A stretch of 64,000 nucleotides of DNA from Actinomycetota bacterium (GCA_016870155.1 VGCE01000001.1:1-64000), one strand, 5' to 3'. Positions 26,552 to 36,758 are shown, counted from the first letter of the stretch. A program made the numbers and translations. Notes: generated by a model from the sequence alone, not told the origin.

Positions 26552-26782
26552 TCAGCGCAGCTTCTCCAGGCGGATGGCCTCCTGCGGGCAATCGTCCACC
26601 GCCTCGCGCACGGCATCAGCCAGCGACGGGTCGAGCACGTCGTCGCTCGCGCTGGAGAGGTTGGTGTCGTCGTCCACGGTGAACACGCCCGGAAGCCGCG
26701 CGATGCACACGCGCGTGCCCATGCACTGGTCGTGGTCCACCGTGAGGCGGTAGCGCTCGCCGTCGATCTCGATCTCGGCCAT
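26552..26782 (-). CDS. Small [3Fe-4S]-type ferredoxin
   Basis: 76 residues. VDHDQCMGTRVCIARLPGVF and the later DCPQEAIRL give the C-x5-C...C-P spacing of the ferredoxins that serve actinobacterial P450s; the middle Cys of a 4Fe cluster is absent (Thr). It acts as a one-electron carrier. It begins 1 nt after the phosphomannomutase stop; no partner oxidoreductase is adjacent. Confidence 0.85.
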   Translation of the reverse strand: MAEIEIDGERYRLTVDHDQCMGTRVCIARLPGVFTVDDDTNLSSASDDVLDPSLADAVREAVDDCPQEAIRLEKLR

Positions 26783-26783
26783 G

Positions 26784-28136
26784 TCAGCCCTCCCTGATGA
26801 TCGCGAGCACCTCGTCACGCCTGCGCTCCATGTCGGCCTCCGAGACGAGGGACTCGAGGTTGAGGCGTAGGAGCGGTTCGGTGTTCGAGGGGCGCACGTT
26901 GAAGTGCCAGTCGTCATAGGCCACGGACAGTCCGTCGACCTCGGCCTGCCGGCCGTCCGCGTAGCGTGCCCGAAGGCGGTCGATCGCCGCCCCGGCATCG
27001 TCCACGGTGGAGTTGATCTCGCCCGAGATGTGGTACCGCTCGCGAAGAGCCGCGACCATCTCCGACAGCGGGCGGCCCGAGGTGGCGATGATCTCCATCA
27101 CCATGAGCGCGGGGATGAGCCCGGAGTCGGCGTACGAGAAGTCACGGAAGTAGTAGTGGCCGCTCACCTCGCCGGCGAATACGGCGTCCACCTCGCGCAT
27201 GCGGCGCTTGATGAAGGCGTGGCCCACGCGGAACTCGTCCGGCGTGCCCCCGGCCTCGATGATGGCGTCGCGCACGGCCCACGAGGCGCGCAGGTCGTAC
27301 ACCACCGTCGACGGCCCCACCTGGCCCAGGATGTGCCGGGCCAGCAGCGCGGTGAGGAAGTCCCCGGCCACGAACCCGCCCTTCTCGTCGATGAAGAAGC
27401 AGCGGTCCGCGTCGCCGTCCCAGGCGATGCCGAGATCGGCGCCGTTCTCCACCACCGCGGCCTCGATGAACTCGCGGTTCTCCTCGAGCAGCGGGTTGGG
27501 CTCGTGGTGGGGAAATCGCCCGTCGGGCTCGAGGAAGCACGGCACGGCGTCGATGGAGATGCGCTCGAGCACCGGGGGCAGGTACACGCCTGCCATGCCG
27601 TTCGCGGCGTCGAGCACTACCTTGAGGCCGGTGATCGCCGACGGGTCGACGAACTGCATGCAGCGGTCCACGAAGCGCCCGAGCAGGCCGTCGCCCACCG
27701 ATTCGCCGCCGGGCACGGCGGCGGGCCCCGGCTCGCCGGCCAGCGCCAAGCGGCCGATCTCGGAGATGCCGGTGTCGCCCGAGAGCGGCAGCGCCCCGGC
27801 GGTGACCATCTTCGCGCCGGTGTAGGCCGGCGGGTTGTGGCTGGCGGTGATCACCGCGCCGGCGTCGTATCCGCCCTCGTCCACGGCGAAGTAGACCATC
27901 TCGGTGGCGGCCAGCCCGAGGGCGGTCACGTCGGCCCCGGCCGAGAGCGCTCCGCGGATGAACGCCGCGCTGATGCCGGGGGAGGACAACCGCACGTCGT
28001 GGCCCACGGCCACGCGCCCGCCACCGGTGACCGCCACGAAGGCCCGCCCCACGCGCTCGGCGCCCTCCTCGTCGATCTCGTCGCCGTAGAGGCCGCGGAT
28101 GTCGTACGCCTTGAAGACCTCCGGCAGCAGCGTCAC
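26784..28136 (-). CDS. manB: Phosphomannomutase/phosphoglucomutase
   Basis: 450 residues. This alpha-D-phosphohexomutase interconverts hexose 1- and 6-phosphates. The phosphoserine loop ITASHNPPAYTGAK, metal loop WDGDADRCFF, sugar loop GEVSGHYYFRD and phosphate loop RPSNTEPLLRL are all present in order, with the usual length. GTG 28136 overlaps the HIT gene stop as GTGA. It would supply mannose-1-P or glucose-1-P for envelope sugars. Confidence 0.93.
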   Translation of the reverse strand: MTLLPEVFKAYDIRGLYGDEIDEEGAERVGRAFVAVTGGGRVAVGHDVRLSSPGISAAFIRGALSAGADVTALGLAATEMVYFAVDEGGYDAGAVITASHNPPAYTGAKMVTAGALPLSGDTGISEIGRLALAGEPGPAAVPGGESVGDGLLGRFVDRCMQFVDPSAITGLKVVLDAANGMAGVYLPPVLERISIDAVPCFLEPDGRFPHHEPNPLLEENREFIEAAVVENGADLGIAWDGDADRCFFIDEKGGFVAGDFLTALLARHILGQVGPSTVVYDLRASWAVRDAIIEAGGTPDEFRVGHAFIKRRMREVDAVFAGEVSGHYYFRDFSYADSGLIPALMVMEIIATSGRPLSEMVAALRERYHISGEINSTVDDAGAAIDRLRARYADGRQAEVDGLSVAYDDWHFNVRPSNTEPLLRLNLESLVSEADMERRRDEVLAIIREG

Positions 28137-28618
28137 GCCGTGAACCCCGGCTTCAGCAGGGCGTAGGTCTCCTCGAGGCTCTGGGGCATCACGCGCACGT
28201 CTCCGGTCACGGGCATGAAGTTGGTGTCGCCGGACCACCGGGGCACCAGGTGAAGATGCAGGTGCGCCTCGATGCCGGCACCCGCCGCCGACCCCTGGTT
28301 CATGCCGAGATTGAAGCCGTGCGGCTTGAGGGCCCCCTGCAGCACGTCTTGGGCGGTGCGGGCGAGGTCCATCATCTCAACCACGGCCTCGGCCGGAAGG
28401 TCGGTGAGCCGGTCGAGGTGGCCGTATGGGACGACCATCAGGTGCCCTGAGGCGTACGGGTAGGCGTTCATGATCACGTAGCAGTGCTCGCCGCGGATGA
28501 GGATCAGCGCCTGCGCATCGTCGCGCATGGCGGCCAGGTCGCAGAACACGCACCGGGGTCCCTCGTACTCGTGATCGTTCTCGGCGGACACGTAGGCCAT
28601 TCTCCACGGCGCCCACAT
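28133..28618 (-). CDS. HIT-family nucleotide hydrolase/phosphorylase
   Basis: 161 residues from ATG 28618 (GTG 28651 is possible but overlaps corA). The HIT motif HLHLHLVPRW and an N-terminal Cys pair CVFC are visible, together with MNAYPYASGHLMVVPYGH. Actinobacterial members of this branch act on Ap4A or adenylylated substrates. It lies between corA and manB, coupled to manB. Confidence 0.9.
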   Translation of the reverse strand: MWAPWRMAYVSAENDHEYEGPRCVFCDLAAMRDDAQALILIRGEHCYVIMNAYPYASGHLMVVPYGHLDRLTDLPAEAVVEMMDLARTAQDVLQGALKPHGFNLGMNQGSAAGAGIEAHLHLHLVPRWSGDTNFMPVTGDVRVMPQSLEETYALLKPGFTA

Positions 28619-28641
28619 GATCCGCCGCCCCGACAACCCCT

Positions 28642-29643
28642 CTACAGCCACTTGCGCCTGCGGAAGTACCAGAGCACGCCGCCCGCCAGGGCGACCATCA
28701 CCACCACGAGCACGATGAAAGACGCCAGCCCGTTGCGGGCGAAGGGCAGGCCGTCGATGTTCATGCCGTAGAAGCCCGTGATCAGCGTGAGCGGCAGGAT
28801 CACCGCCGAGATGATGGTCAGCAGCGCCAGCATTTCGTTGAGCCGGTGGGTGATGACCGACTCGTTGGTGGCCTCGAGGGCGTCGGCCACCTCCTTGTAG
28901 TTCTCGAGGGAGTCCCAGATGCGCTCGTTCTTGTCGACGATGTCGTCGAAGTAGATCTCGAGGTCGTCGGGCGCGTAGCGCTGCACCGCGCGCTCGAGCA
29001 TGCGCAGCGTGGGGCGCTGCGGCTTGATGATCTTGCGGTAGTTGATGATCTCCTGCTTCACAGTGGAGATATCGCGCACCAGCTCGTGGCTCTGGCCCTC
29101 GAAGATGGCGTCTTCCAGCGTGTCGAGCTTGAAGCCGATCTTGTCGAGGATCGGGAAGCAGTAGTCGAACATCTGGTCGACGATCTCATACAGCAGGAAC
29201 CCCGATCCCTTCGACATGTAGTCGTGCCGGGCATCGTCGCGCTGCTCGCACCGCGACCAGAGGGCCGAGATGGGCTTGAGGGGATCCTTCGGGATGATGA
29301 TGAGCAGTCCCGGCCCGATGAACACGTTGAGCTCGGTGGCCTGCAGGCGCCCCGTGCGCTTGTCGAAGCGCGGGAAGTGCAGCACCAGGAACACGTAGTC
29401 GTCGTACTCGTCGATCTTCGACCGCTGGCGCCTGCGCGAGAGCACGTCCTCGAGGTCGAGGGGGTGGAAGTCCTGGTGCTCGGCCAGCCAGGCCGTCTCG
29501 GCCTCGGTGGGCTCCTCGATGATCAGCCAGGTGAGGCCGTGGGCCTCGAGGCGCTGGACGTCGGGCCGATCGCGCTCAGGGGCGACCAGGGCGGACGGCG
29601 AGGACCGCCTTGCGTGGCGACGGATGTTGGGAAGGCTCGCCAT
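28642..29643 (-). CDS. corA: CorA-type magnesium/cobalt transporter
   Basis: 333 residues. A soluble N-terminal domain and long helix precede two C-terminal membrane segments; the first ends with the pore motif YGMNIDGLPF, the hallmark of CorA. The C-terminus WYFRRRKWL is the usual basic end. ATG 29643 has GAGGAG upstream. A minus-strand TACACT at 29694-29699 could be its -10. Confidence 0.94.
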   Translation of the reverse strand: MASLPNIRRHARRSSPSALVAPERDRPDVQRLEAHGLTWLIIEEPTEAETAWLAEHQDFHPLDLEDVLSRRRQRSKIDEYDDYVFLVLHFPRFDKRTGRLQATELNVFIGPGLLIIIPKDPLKPISALWSRCEQRDDARHDYMSKGSGFLLYEIVDQMFDYCFPILDKIGFKLDTLEDAIFEGQSHELVRDISTVKQEIINYRKIIKPQRPTLRMLERAVQRYAPDDLEIYFDDIVDKNERIWDSLENYKEVADALEATNESVITHRLNEMLALLTIISAVILPLTLITGFYGMNIDGLPFARNGLASFIVLVVVMVALAGGVLWYFRRRKWL

Positions 29644-29723
29644 CGTCGAGTCTCCTCGTCGCGGTCTGGCTCACAGCACAGGGCATTTGCGGAAGTGTAT
29701 CGCGGCCGGCGCCCGGGGCGGAC

Positions 29724-29729
29724 TACTGT
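29724..29729 (+). promoter_or_regulatory. -10 element of a probable leaderless trpF promoter
   Basis: TACTGT ends 7 nt before GTG 29737. No leader peptide, Trp-codon run or attenuator hairpin lies between corA and trpF (93 bp). Confidence 0.5.
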
Positions 29730-29736
29730 GCAGCAC

Positions 29737-30377
29737 GTGTTGCCCGACCAGCGCATCAAGTTCTGCGGGGTCACTCACCCGACGGATGTCCACGCGTGCG
29801 TCCTCGCCGGCGCATGGGCCATCGGCGCCGTCATGTCGCCGCACGGCCCGCGCGCGCTCGATGCCCGCACCGCGGTGGCCGTGATGGCCGAGGTGCCCGG
29901 CGGCGTCGAGCGCGTGGGCGTGTTCGTGGATGCCGCTCCGGATGACGTCGCCCGCGCGGTGGATGCCTGCGGGCTCACCCGCGTGCAGCTGCACGGCGAC
30001 GTGGACATCGCCGCCGTGGCGACGGCGGCGGGCGTGCCCGTGGCCGTCGCGGTGCCGCTGGAGGACGCTGCATCCATCGAGCTGGCGGAGGCGCTCGAGT
30101 GTGACCTGGTGCTGTTCGACGCCGCCGTGACCGGGGCGCATGGCGGCACCGGCGTGCGCGCCGACTGGACCCTGCTCGAGCGCCGTCGGCCGCGGCGGCC
30201 GTTCGCGCTGGCCGGCGGGCTAACCCCCGAGGTGGTGGGCGACGCCGTGCGCCGGGTGCGGCCATTCGTCCTCGACGTATCCAGCGGGGTGGAGGGGGAC
30301 GTCGTGGGGCGCAAGGATGCAGGGCGCGTGCGGGCATTCGCCGATGCGGCGCGCGCGGCGGCCATGGAGGAGGCGGC

Positions 30378-30381
<4 letters not shown>
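29737..30381 (+). CDS. trpF: Phosphoribosylanthranilate isomerase
   Basis: 214 residues from GTG 29737 (GTG 29728 in frame is the alternative). The start [12 protein letters not shown] has the catalytic Cys; [18 protein letters not shown], and [12 protein letters not shown] with the later DVSSGVEG are family signatures. It isomerises PRA to CdRP in tryptophan synthesis. It overlaps trpB as ATGA. trpE, trpD and trpC are not in the window. Confidence 0.93.
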
Positions 30382-31551
<1,170 letters not shown>

Positions 31552-31565
<14 letters not shown>

Positions 31566-32352
31566 GTCGGGTGCCGCGCGCCTCGAGCGCGCGTTCCGCG
31601 ATGCCGGGCGCCCGCTGTTCGTGCCCTACGTGATGGGCGGCTACCCCGACATCGACACCAGCCGCCGCCACGCGAGGATCCTCGCGAGGCATGCGGACAT
31701 CATCGAGCTGGGCATCCCGTTCTCCGACCCCCTCGCCGATGGCCCGACGATCCAGGCCGCCGGCCAGGCCGCGCTCGACGCCGGAACCCGGCCCGCCGAT
31801 GTGCTGGACGTCGCGGACGACCTTCGCGACGGCCCGCCCGTGGTGGTGATGACCTACTTCAACACCGTCATCGCGCAGGGACCCGCGGAGTTCCTGGGCC
31901 AGGCGGCCGGGAAGGGCGTGGCCGGAATCATCATCCCCGACCTCCCCGTGGACGAGGCCGCCGAGGTGCGCGACGCCGCACGCGACGCCGGGGTGGCGCT
32001 CATCGCCCTGGCGGCGCCGACCACCGACGATGAGCGCATGGCCGAGATCGGCGAGAGCGCCGAGGGCTTCGTGTACCTGGTGGCCGTCACCGGTGTGACC
32101 GGCGGCGAGATGACCATGGACGACCGGCTGCGCGCGCTGGTGCACCGCGCCCGCACGCACATACCCGTGCCGGTGGTCGTGGGGTTCGGCGTGCGCACGC
32201 CCGAGCAGGCGACCCAGATCGGCGAGCTCGCCGACGGCGTGGTGATCGCCAGTGAGATCATCCGGCGCATCGGGGATGCCCCCGACGCCGCTGCGGCGGA
32301 CGCCGCCGTGGATGACTTCGGTGCCGGCGTGGCCGGCGCGCTGCGCCCCTAG
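31552..32352 (+). CDS. trpA: Tryptophan synthase alpha chain
   Basis: 266 residues. The catalytic Glu and Asp are in [39 protein letters not shown] and [10 protein letters not shown] follow as expected. ATG 31552 with GGGA five bases upstream overlaps trpB by 14 nt; GTG 31558 is also possible. Shares its CTAG end with the convergent gene at 32349. Confidence 0.96.
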
Positions 32353-32849
32353 TCGGGGTAGGTCCGGAGGAAGCGCACGAAGTCGTCGAGCTCGTCGTCG
32401 GCGATCTCGCGGTCATCGTCCGACTGCACCACCTGCGCGAGGTATTGAAGGCGCACCAGCCGGCCGAAGTCGGTGTCGGAGGCCGGGAACTCGTCGAAGG
32501 TGCCCCACCACACGAAGTGCGCCCTGGGGCCCCACAGCGGGGAGAGCTCGCGCAGGGCGTCCATCGACGGCGTTGTGCCGGCCGGAACGCCCTGCACCAC
32601 GTCACGCGTGGCCTCCACCAGCTCGTCGAAGTCGGGCCAGCTGTCGGGGTCGAGCAGCAGGCGCGGCACGATCTCCACCATGAAGTCGGCGGCCTCGGCG
32701 TCGTCGGTGAACCACATGAACGCGCCGGGGCCGATGTTGGGCGGCGGCACGGGGTCGCGGTGGAAGAGCCCCACGGGGAACTCGCGGGGGTCGCGCGCGG
32801 CGACCAGCCCCAGCGCGCGCCCGCGTGACAGGCCCGTCCATTCGTGCAT
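32349..32849 (-). CDS. Hypothetical protein
   Basis: 166 residues. Aromatic-rich middle (FMWFTDDAEAADFMVEIVPRLL; FVWWGTFDEFP) and an acidic C-terminus [16 protein letters not shown]. No family recognised; probably cytoplasmic. ATG 32849 is supported by TAGGCT 7 nt upstream. It is divergent from the deacetylase operon. Confidence 0.65.
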   Translation of the reverse strand: MHEWTGLSRGRALGLVAARDPREFPVGLFHRDPVPPPNIGPGAFMWFTDDAEAADFMVEIVPRLLLDPDSWPDFDELVEATRDVVQGVPAGTTPSMDALRELSPLWGPRAHFVWWGTFDEFPASDTDFGRLVRLQYLAQVVQSDDDREIADDELDDFVRFLRTYPD

Positions 32850-32856
32850 ACCGCCA

Positions 32857-32862
32857 AGCCTA
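32857..32862 (-). promoter_or_regulatory. -10 element of a probable leaderless promoter for the gene at 32849
   Basis: TAGGCT on the minus strand ends 7 nt before ATG 32849, in the 56-bp divergent gap to the deacetylase operon. Confidence 0.5.
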
Positions 32863-32893
32863 GCCGCGGCCCGGGGGCGCCGGGCCGCAACGC

Positions 32894-32899
32894 TACGAT
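32894..32899 (+). promoter_or_regulatory. -10 element of a probable leaderless promoter for the deacetylase operon
   Basis: TACGAT ends 6 nt before GTG 32906, with no ribosome-binding site between. Confidence 0.5.
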
Positions 32900-32905
32900 C
32901 GACGC

Positions 32906-34105
32906 GTGAGCCCGCGCGACTCATCGGGGCCGCCTGACCGGTCACGCCGCCGCCCAGCGCCTGCTCCTGCACGTGACCTGCGACGCCGGCGCCGCAATGC
33001 GTTCGTCATCGTGCTCGTGGCGCTGCTGGCGGTGGTGGGCGCCATCGCCTGGTCGGCCCGTGACAGCGGGGGCTCGGGTGATTCGGGCGCCACGGCCGAT
33101 GCGGCGACCCTGCGGGTATTCGCCACGCCGCCGAAGCAGCAGTTGCCCGCACCTGCGACCACGCAGATCGCCGTCACGGCTGCGGGGGGGAGCGGCCTTC
33201 AGATGCGCCTGGTGGCGGCTCCGAAGGGCGCAGCCCATGTGCCCGCGCCGTGGCAGGCAGCGGCCAAGGCCCTCCCCGTCCCGGCGAACGTTGCCCGTGC
33301 CACGGCCGGTTTGATTCCCGGGTTCGTGGAGGTGCGTGAGGACTCCGGCGGCACCGCCCGTTCGGGCGTGTTCCTGCTGCCGCCTGGGCCCGGGCCCGGA
33401 ACCGCCCAGGTCGTGCGCTCGGGCAGCAGCGCCAAGCCCTACGTGGCGCTGGTGTCCGACGATGGCATCGATTGCGCCGGGGTGTCGCGCATCATCGACG
33501 TGCTGCGGCGTACCAGGTCGGGTGGCACCTTCTGCCTCAACGGCATCAACGTGAGGACCTGGTCCGGCTCGCCCACGAAGAAGGTGGAGGCGGCGGTGGC
33601 CGATGGGCTCATCACCCTCTGCAGCCACGGGCGGGGGCACCGCACCAGCACCACCACCAGCGAGGCCGAGGCGATGGCCGACCTGTCCACCAACGCGAGC
33701 GCCGATCGCCAGCTCGGGGTGTCGAGCGTGCCGTTCTACCGCCCGGCCTACGGGGCGCTGAGCCCCGGCAGCGAGAAGGCAGCCGGAAAGCTCGGCTACC
33801 GCTGGATCGTGCTGTGGGGTGTCGACCCATCCGACTATGGGAAGCCCGATGTCGCCACGCTCACCGGGCGCGTGGTGAGCGCCTCGACGAGGGGCTCGAT
33901 CGTGGTGCTGCATGCCATCGGCACCACGGCAGATGCGCTGCCCTCGATGATCTGTGGCCTCAAGGCCAAGGGCCACAAGGCCGTCACGCTCACCACGATG
34001 TTCGGCGATCCGGCGGCGACGCCGGGCGATGGGGCAGGATCCACCTCGACAACGCCTGTGGCCACCGGTGGTGATGCGCCGCCAGCCCCGGGAGAGAGGG
34101 CCTGA
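32906..34105 (+). CDS. Membrane-anchored NodB-type polysaccharide deacetylase, divergent
   Basis: 399 residues. A cytoplasmic Arg-rich start (RDLRRRRRN) is followed by one membrane helix (AFVIVLVALLAVVGAIAW), so the enzyme faces outward. Deacetylase motifs are present in modified form: SDDGID (motif 1), SHGRGH giving His-x3-His (motif 2), RPAYGALSP (motif 3), VDPSDY (motif 4) and VVLHAIG (motif 5). A Ser/Thr/Pro-rich tail ends the protein. The stop overlaps the next ATG as TGATG. Confidence 0.8.
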   Translation: MSPRDSSGPPDRSRRRPAPAPARDLRRRRRNAFVIVLVALLAVVGAIAWSARDSGGSGDSGATADAATLRVFATPPKQQLPAPATTQIAVTAAGGSGLQMRLVAAPKGAAHVPAPWQAAAKALPVPANVARATAGLIPGFVEVREDSGGTARSGVFLLPPGPGPGTAQVVRSGSSAKPYVALVSDDGIDCAGVSRIIDVLRRTRSGGTFCLNGINVRTWSGSPTKKVEAAVADGLITLCSHGRGHRTSTTTSEAEAMADLSTNASADRQLGVSSVPFYRPAYGALSPGSEKAAGKLGYRWIVLWGVDPSDYGKPDVATLTGRVVSASTRGSIVVLHAIGTTADALPSMICGLKAKGHKAVTLTTMFGDPAATPGDGAGSTSTTPVATGGDAPPAPGERA

Positions 34106-34836
34106 TGTCGTCCGACTGGATCATGATCTGCGCGACAATCGTGATGTTCGTGTCGCTCTTCGGGGCGCTCGGGCTGCTGCTGGTCGCCTGGCGCCGCCAG
34201 GGGATCCTCAGCGGCCTCAAGTCCCGCGAGCAGCAGGGGCTCGGCCATTCGGCACCAGTGGCCACCGACCGGCTGCAGGCGCTCGCCAGCCGCGAGGGCA
34301 CGTCGCAGGGCGGACTGCCCATGCCGAGCAGCACCGGCAACGGCGCGACCATCGGCATCATCGCCGGGGTGCTCGCCGTCATCGTGGTGGGCGGCTTCGC
34401 GGGCTGGTGGTTCCTCGTGCGCGGCGATGGCTCGTCGAGCACCGCCGGCACGGTGCCCATCACCAAGCCGGCCAACGGCGCGCTGGGAGCCGACCCCGAC
34501 GCCGTGGTGCCCGAGGATCCGCCGGCCATCCAGGACCGCGCCGCGTACACCGTGGCCGTGCTCAACGCCAGCGGCGTCAGGGGCGCCGCGGCCGATCGCG
34601 TGGCGCCCAAGGTGGAGACCGCGGGCTACCGGGTGGGGCAGGTGGGCGATGCCAACGACCAGGACCTCGCGACGACGGTGGTGATGTGGCGCCCCGGCAA
34701 GCAGGCCGTGGCCCAGAACGTGGCCAAGGACCTCGGCATCACCCGCGCGCCGCCTATCGACGGCGTGGCCACTGACGCCATCGGCGAGGCCGACGTGGTG
34801 GTGGTGGTGGGCAAGGACACCGCGGCGGGCCCGTGA
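34105..34836 (+). CDS. Membrane protein with a LytR_C-type extracellular domain
   Basis: 243 residues. Two membrane segments (WIMICATIVMFVSLFGALGLLLVAW at the N-terminus; GIIAGVLAVIVVGGFAGWWFLV near residue 90) are followed by a C-terminal domain beginning YTVAVLNASGVRGAAADRVA, typical of LytR_C domains found with wall-polymer ligases. No LCP catalytic domain is present. Coupled to genes on both sides (TGATG, GTGA). Confidence 0.8.
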   Translation: MSSDWIMICATIVMFVSLFGALGLLLVAWRRQGILSGLKSREQQGLGHSAPVATDRLQALASREGTSQGGLPMPSSTGNGATIGIIAGVLAVIVVGGFAGWWFLVRGDGSSSTAGTVPITKPANGALGADPDAVVPEDPPAIQDRAAYTVAVLNASGVRGAAADRVAPKVETAGYRVGQVGDANDQDLATTVVMWRPGKQAVAQNVAKDLGITRAPPIDGVATDAIGEADVVVVVGKDTAAGP

Positions 34837-35282
34837 GCGCCGACCCCGGGAGGGCCGATGAGGACTATCGCCTCGGGCTGCGGACGCTGCTCGTGCAGAT
34901 GGCGCCTCCCTACGGCTTCACGCTGGCCGCTTTTTCCTCGGCTGCCCTGGACGTGCACTTCCAGGGCAGCCCCCCGGATCCGTGGGACATCCTGCTGTTC
35001 ATCCTGGGCGCGTTCTCCGGATACGCCGTCATGGCGGCGGCCACCACCGGCCTGCGCCTGCGCGTGCACCCGCGGCCCATCCCGATGAACATATGGCAGA
35101 TGGTGCATGTCGTCCCCCTGGGGGTCGTCTTCCTGCTCGCGCTGGCGTCGGCGTACTTCGTGGGCTATCCGGTGGCATGGTTCACGAGCGGGGCGGCGCT
35201 CACGCTCGGGTATCTCGGCTCGCTGGCGTGGGTGCTGCGCTTCCTGCGGCGCCGCGAGGACCCCATGCTGGGGCGCGGATGA
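34833..35282 (+). CDS. Four-helix membrane protein of unknown function
   Basis: 149 residues with three or four hydrophobic segments (YGFTLAAFSSAALDV, DILLFILGAFSGYAVMAAA, VVPLGVVFLLALASAYFVGY, FTSGAALTLGYLGSLAWVL) and a basic C-terminus RFLRRRED. No family recognised. GTG 34833 overlaps the previous stop, and its own stop overlaps the next ATG, so it belongs to the deacetylase operon. Confidence 0.7.
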   Translation: MSADPGRADEDYRLGLRTLLVQMAPPYGFTLAAFSSAALDVHFQGSPPDPWDILLFILGAFSGYAVMAAATTGLRLRVHPRPIPMNIWQMVHVVPLGVVFLLALASAYFVGYPVAWFTSGAALTLGYLGSLAWVLRFLRRREDPMLGRG

Positions 35283-36145
35283 GCGCGGATCGCCTGCGCG
35301 CCCTGGCCGATGGCCCCTCACCGGTGGTGCTGCCCGGCGTGTACGACGGGCTCTCATCGCGCCTCGCCGTCCAGGCGGGGTTCACGGCGCTCGTGGTATC
35401 CGGCTACTCCGTTGCGGCCTCCCGCCTCGGCCTACCGGATTTCGGCTACCTCACGCAGACCGAGATCACCGATGCGGCCCGCGACCTGGTGGCGGCCGTG
35501 CCCGGCGTGCCGGTGATCGTGGACGCCGACACCGGCTATGGCAACGCGCTCTCCGCGGCGCGCACGGCCCGCCTACTGCATGGCGCCGGGGCCGCCGGCA
35601 TCATCATCGAGGACCAGCAGTGGCCCAAGCGGTGCGGCCACATGGACGGCAAGAGCATCGTGGCGCGCGATGAATGGCTCGCCAAGATCCGTGCCGTCAC
35701 CGACCTGCGTGACGAGGGCATCGACCTGTTCCTCATCGCGCGCACCGATGCCCGCGGGCTCGAGGGCCTCGACGAGGCCATCGCGCGCGGTCGGGCCGCC
35801 GCCGACCTGGGCGCCGACGCCATCTTCGTGGAGGCGCCCCTCGACCGTGACGAGCTCGCCCGCATCGGCAGCGAGCTCGCCGGCGCCCGTCCGGTGGCGA
35901 ACATGGTGGAAGGGGGAAGGACCCCCATCGTCCCGACGCCCGAGTTGGGTGACATGGGATTCCGCCTGGTGCTCTGGGGCATCAGCGCGATCCTCGCCGC
36001 CGGCCACGCCCTGCGCGCCACCTACCGGGCCCTCGCGGGAACCGGATCGGGGCCGGACCCATCCTCGCTGATGACGTTCGGCGAGATCACGGATGCGGTC
36101 GGCCTTCCCGGCCACCGTCGCCTCGACGAGCGGTACTCCGCCTAG
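35279..36145 (+). CDS. Isocitrate lyase/PEP mutase superfamily enzyme
   Basis: 288 residues. The metal-binding loop VIVDADTGYGN, the catalytic-loop motif EDQQWPKRCGHMDGK with its Cys, and LFLIARTDAR and VANMVEGGRTP are conserved in oxaloacetate decarboxylase, methylisocitrate lyase and carboxyphosphonoenolpyruvate mutase. The Cys-containing loop favours a C-C lyase over PEP mutase, but the substrate cannot be assigned. It overlaps the membrane-protein gene as ATGA, which is unusual company for this family. Confidence 0.85.
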   Translation: MSADRLRALADGPSPVVLPGVYDGLSSRLAVQAGFTALVVSGYSVAASRLGLPDFGYLTQTEITDAARDLVAAVPGVPVIVDADTGYGNALSAARTARLLHGAGAAGIIIEDQQWPKRCGHMDGKSIVARDEWLAKIRAVTDLRDEGIDLFLIARTDARGLEGLDEAIARGRAAADLGADAIFVEAPLDRDELARIGSELAGARPVANMVEGGRTPIVPTPELGDMGFRLVLWGISAILAAGHALRATYRALAGTGSGPDPSSLMTFGEITDAVGLPGHRRLDERYSA

Positions 36146-36219
36146 CCCAGGTGTCGCGGCATCGGGGGTCTTGCGCCCGGCCCCGATGGTGTCCCCCGAT
36201 TACCCTGAGCCCGACGCCG

Positions 36220-36225
36220 TATCAT
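36220..36225 (+). promoter_or_regulatory. Candidate -10 element for the OsmC gene
   Basis: TATCAT lies 32 nt before ATG 36258, with CGGAG seven bases before the start, so this promoter would give a short leader. Confidence 0.4.
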
Positions 36226-36257
36226 CGTCGGGCAACAGTCCCCGGATCGGAGTTCAC

Positions 36258-36758
36258 ATGGCTGATGACCAAGTCCACGAGGTGCGCGTGCACCTCACCC
36301 GCGAGCAGGCCCCCATCCGCAAGGCCGTGCTCGAGATGACCGGCACCGACGTCACCTTCGGCGTGCCCGGCTGGCAGGGCGAGCACTACGGGTTCGAGCC
36401 CGGCGCGGTGCCCGAGTACCCCGGCACCCTCGACTACCTCGTGGCCTCTGTGGCCGGGTGCCTGATCGGCACCTTCGGCGGCACGCTCAAGGCGCGCGGC
36501 ATCACGGCCACCGGCGACGACCTGGTGGCGGACGCCATCGGCGAGGTCGGAGTGGACGATGACAACGTGCTGCGCCTGCGCCGCATCATCGTGCGCTACA
36601 CGCTGAAGGCCGCGCCCGAGCACCACGAGGCGGCCGAGCGCTGCAACCAGATCCACGCCCACCACTGCCCCAACGCACGGTCCGTGGCGGCCGCCATCGA
36701 CATCGTCACCGAACTCGACTTCGTGCCGGTGGAGGAGAAGGCGGGCGCGCCCGCCTAG
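36258..36758 (+). CDS. OsmC/Ohr-family protein
   Basis: 166 residues. OsmC folds reduce organic peroxides with two Cys; both are present (VASVAGCLIGTFGG, and HAHHCPNARSV). The N-terminal beta sheet (FGVPGWQGEHYGFEPG) and TLDYLVASV fit. It may be a thiol peroxidase, though OsmC relatives with other roles exist. ATG 36258; followed after 5 nt by an SRPBCC gene. Confidence 0.88.
   Translation: MADDQVHEVRVHLTREQAPIRKAVLEMTGTDVTFGVPGWQGEHYGFEPGAVPEYPGTLDYLVASVAGCLIGTFGGTLKARGITATGDDLVADAIGEVGVDDDNVLRLRRIIVRYTLKAAPEHHEAAERCNQIHAHHCPNARSVAAAIDIVTELDFVPVEEKAGAPA

Noticed and set aside
29644-29736. Possible trp leader or attenuator before trpF
   Set aside because: No Trp-codon run, no alternative hairpins; the -10 lies only 7 nt before the start.
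35279-36145. Phosphonate biosynthesis (PEP mutase) locus
   Set aside because: The active-site loop has the Cys of lyases (KRCGH) and no phosphonopyruvate decarboxylase or related gene is adjacent.
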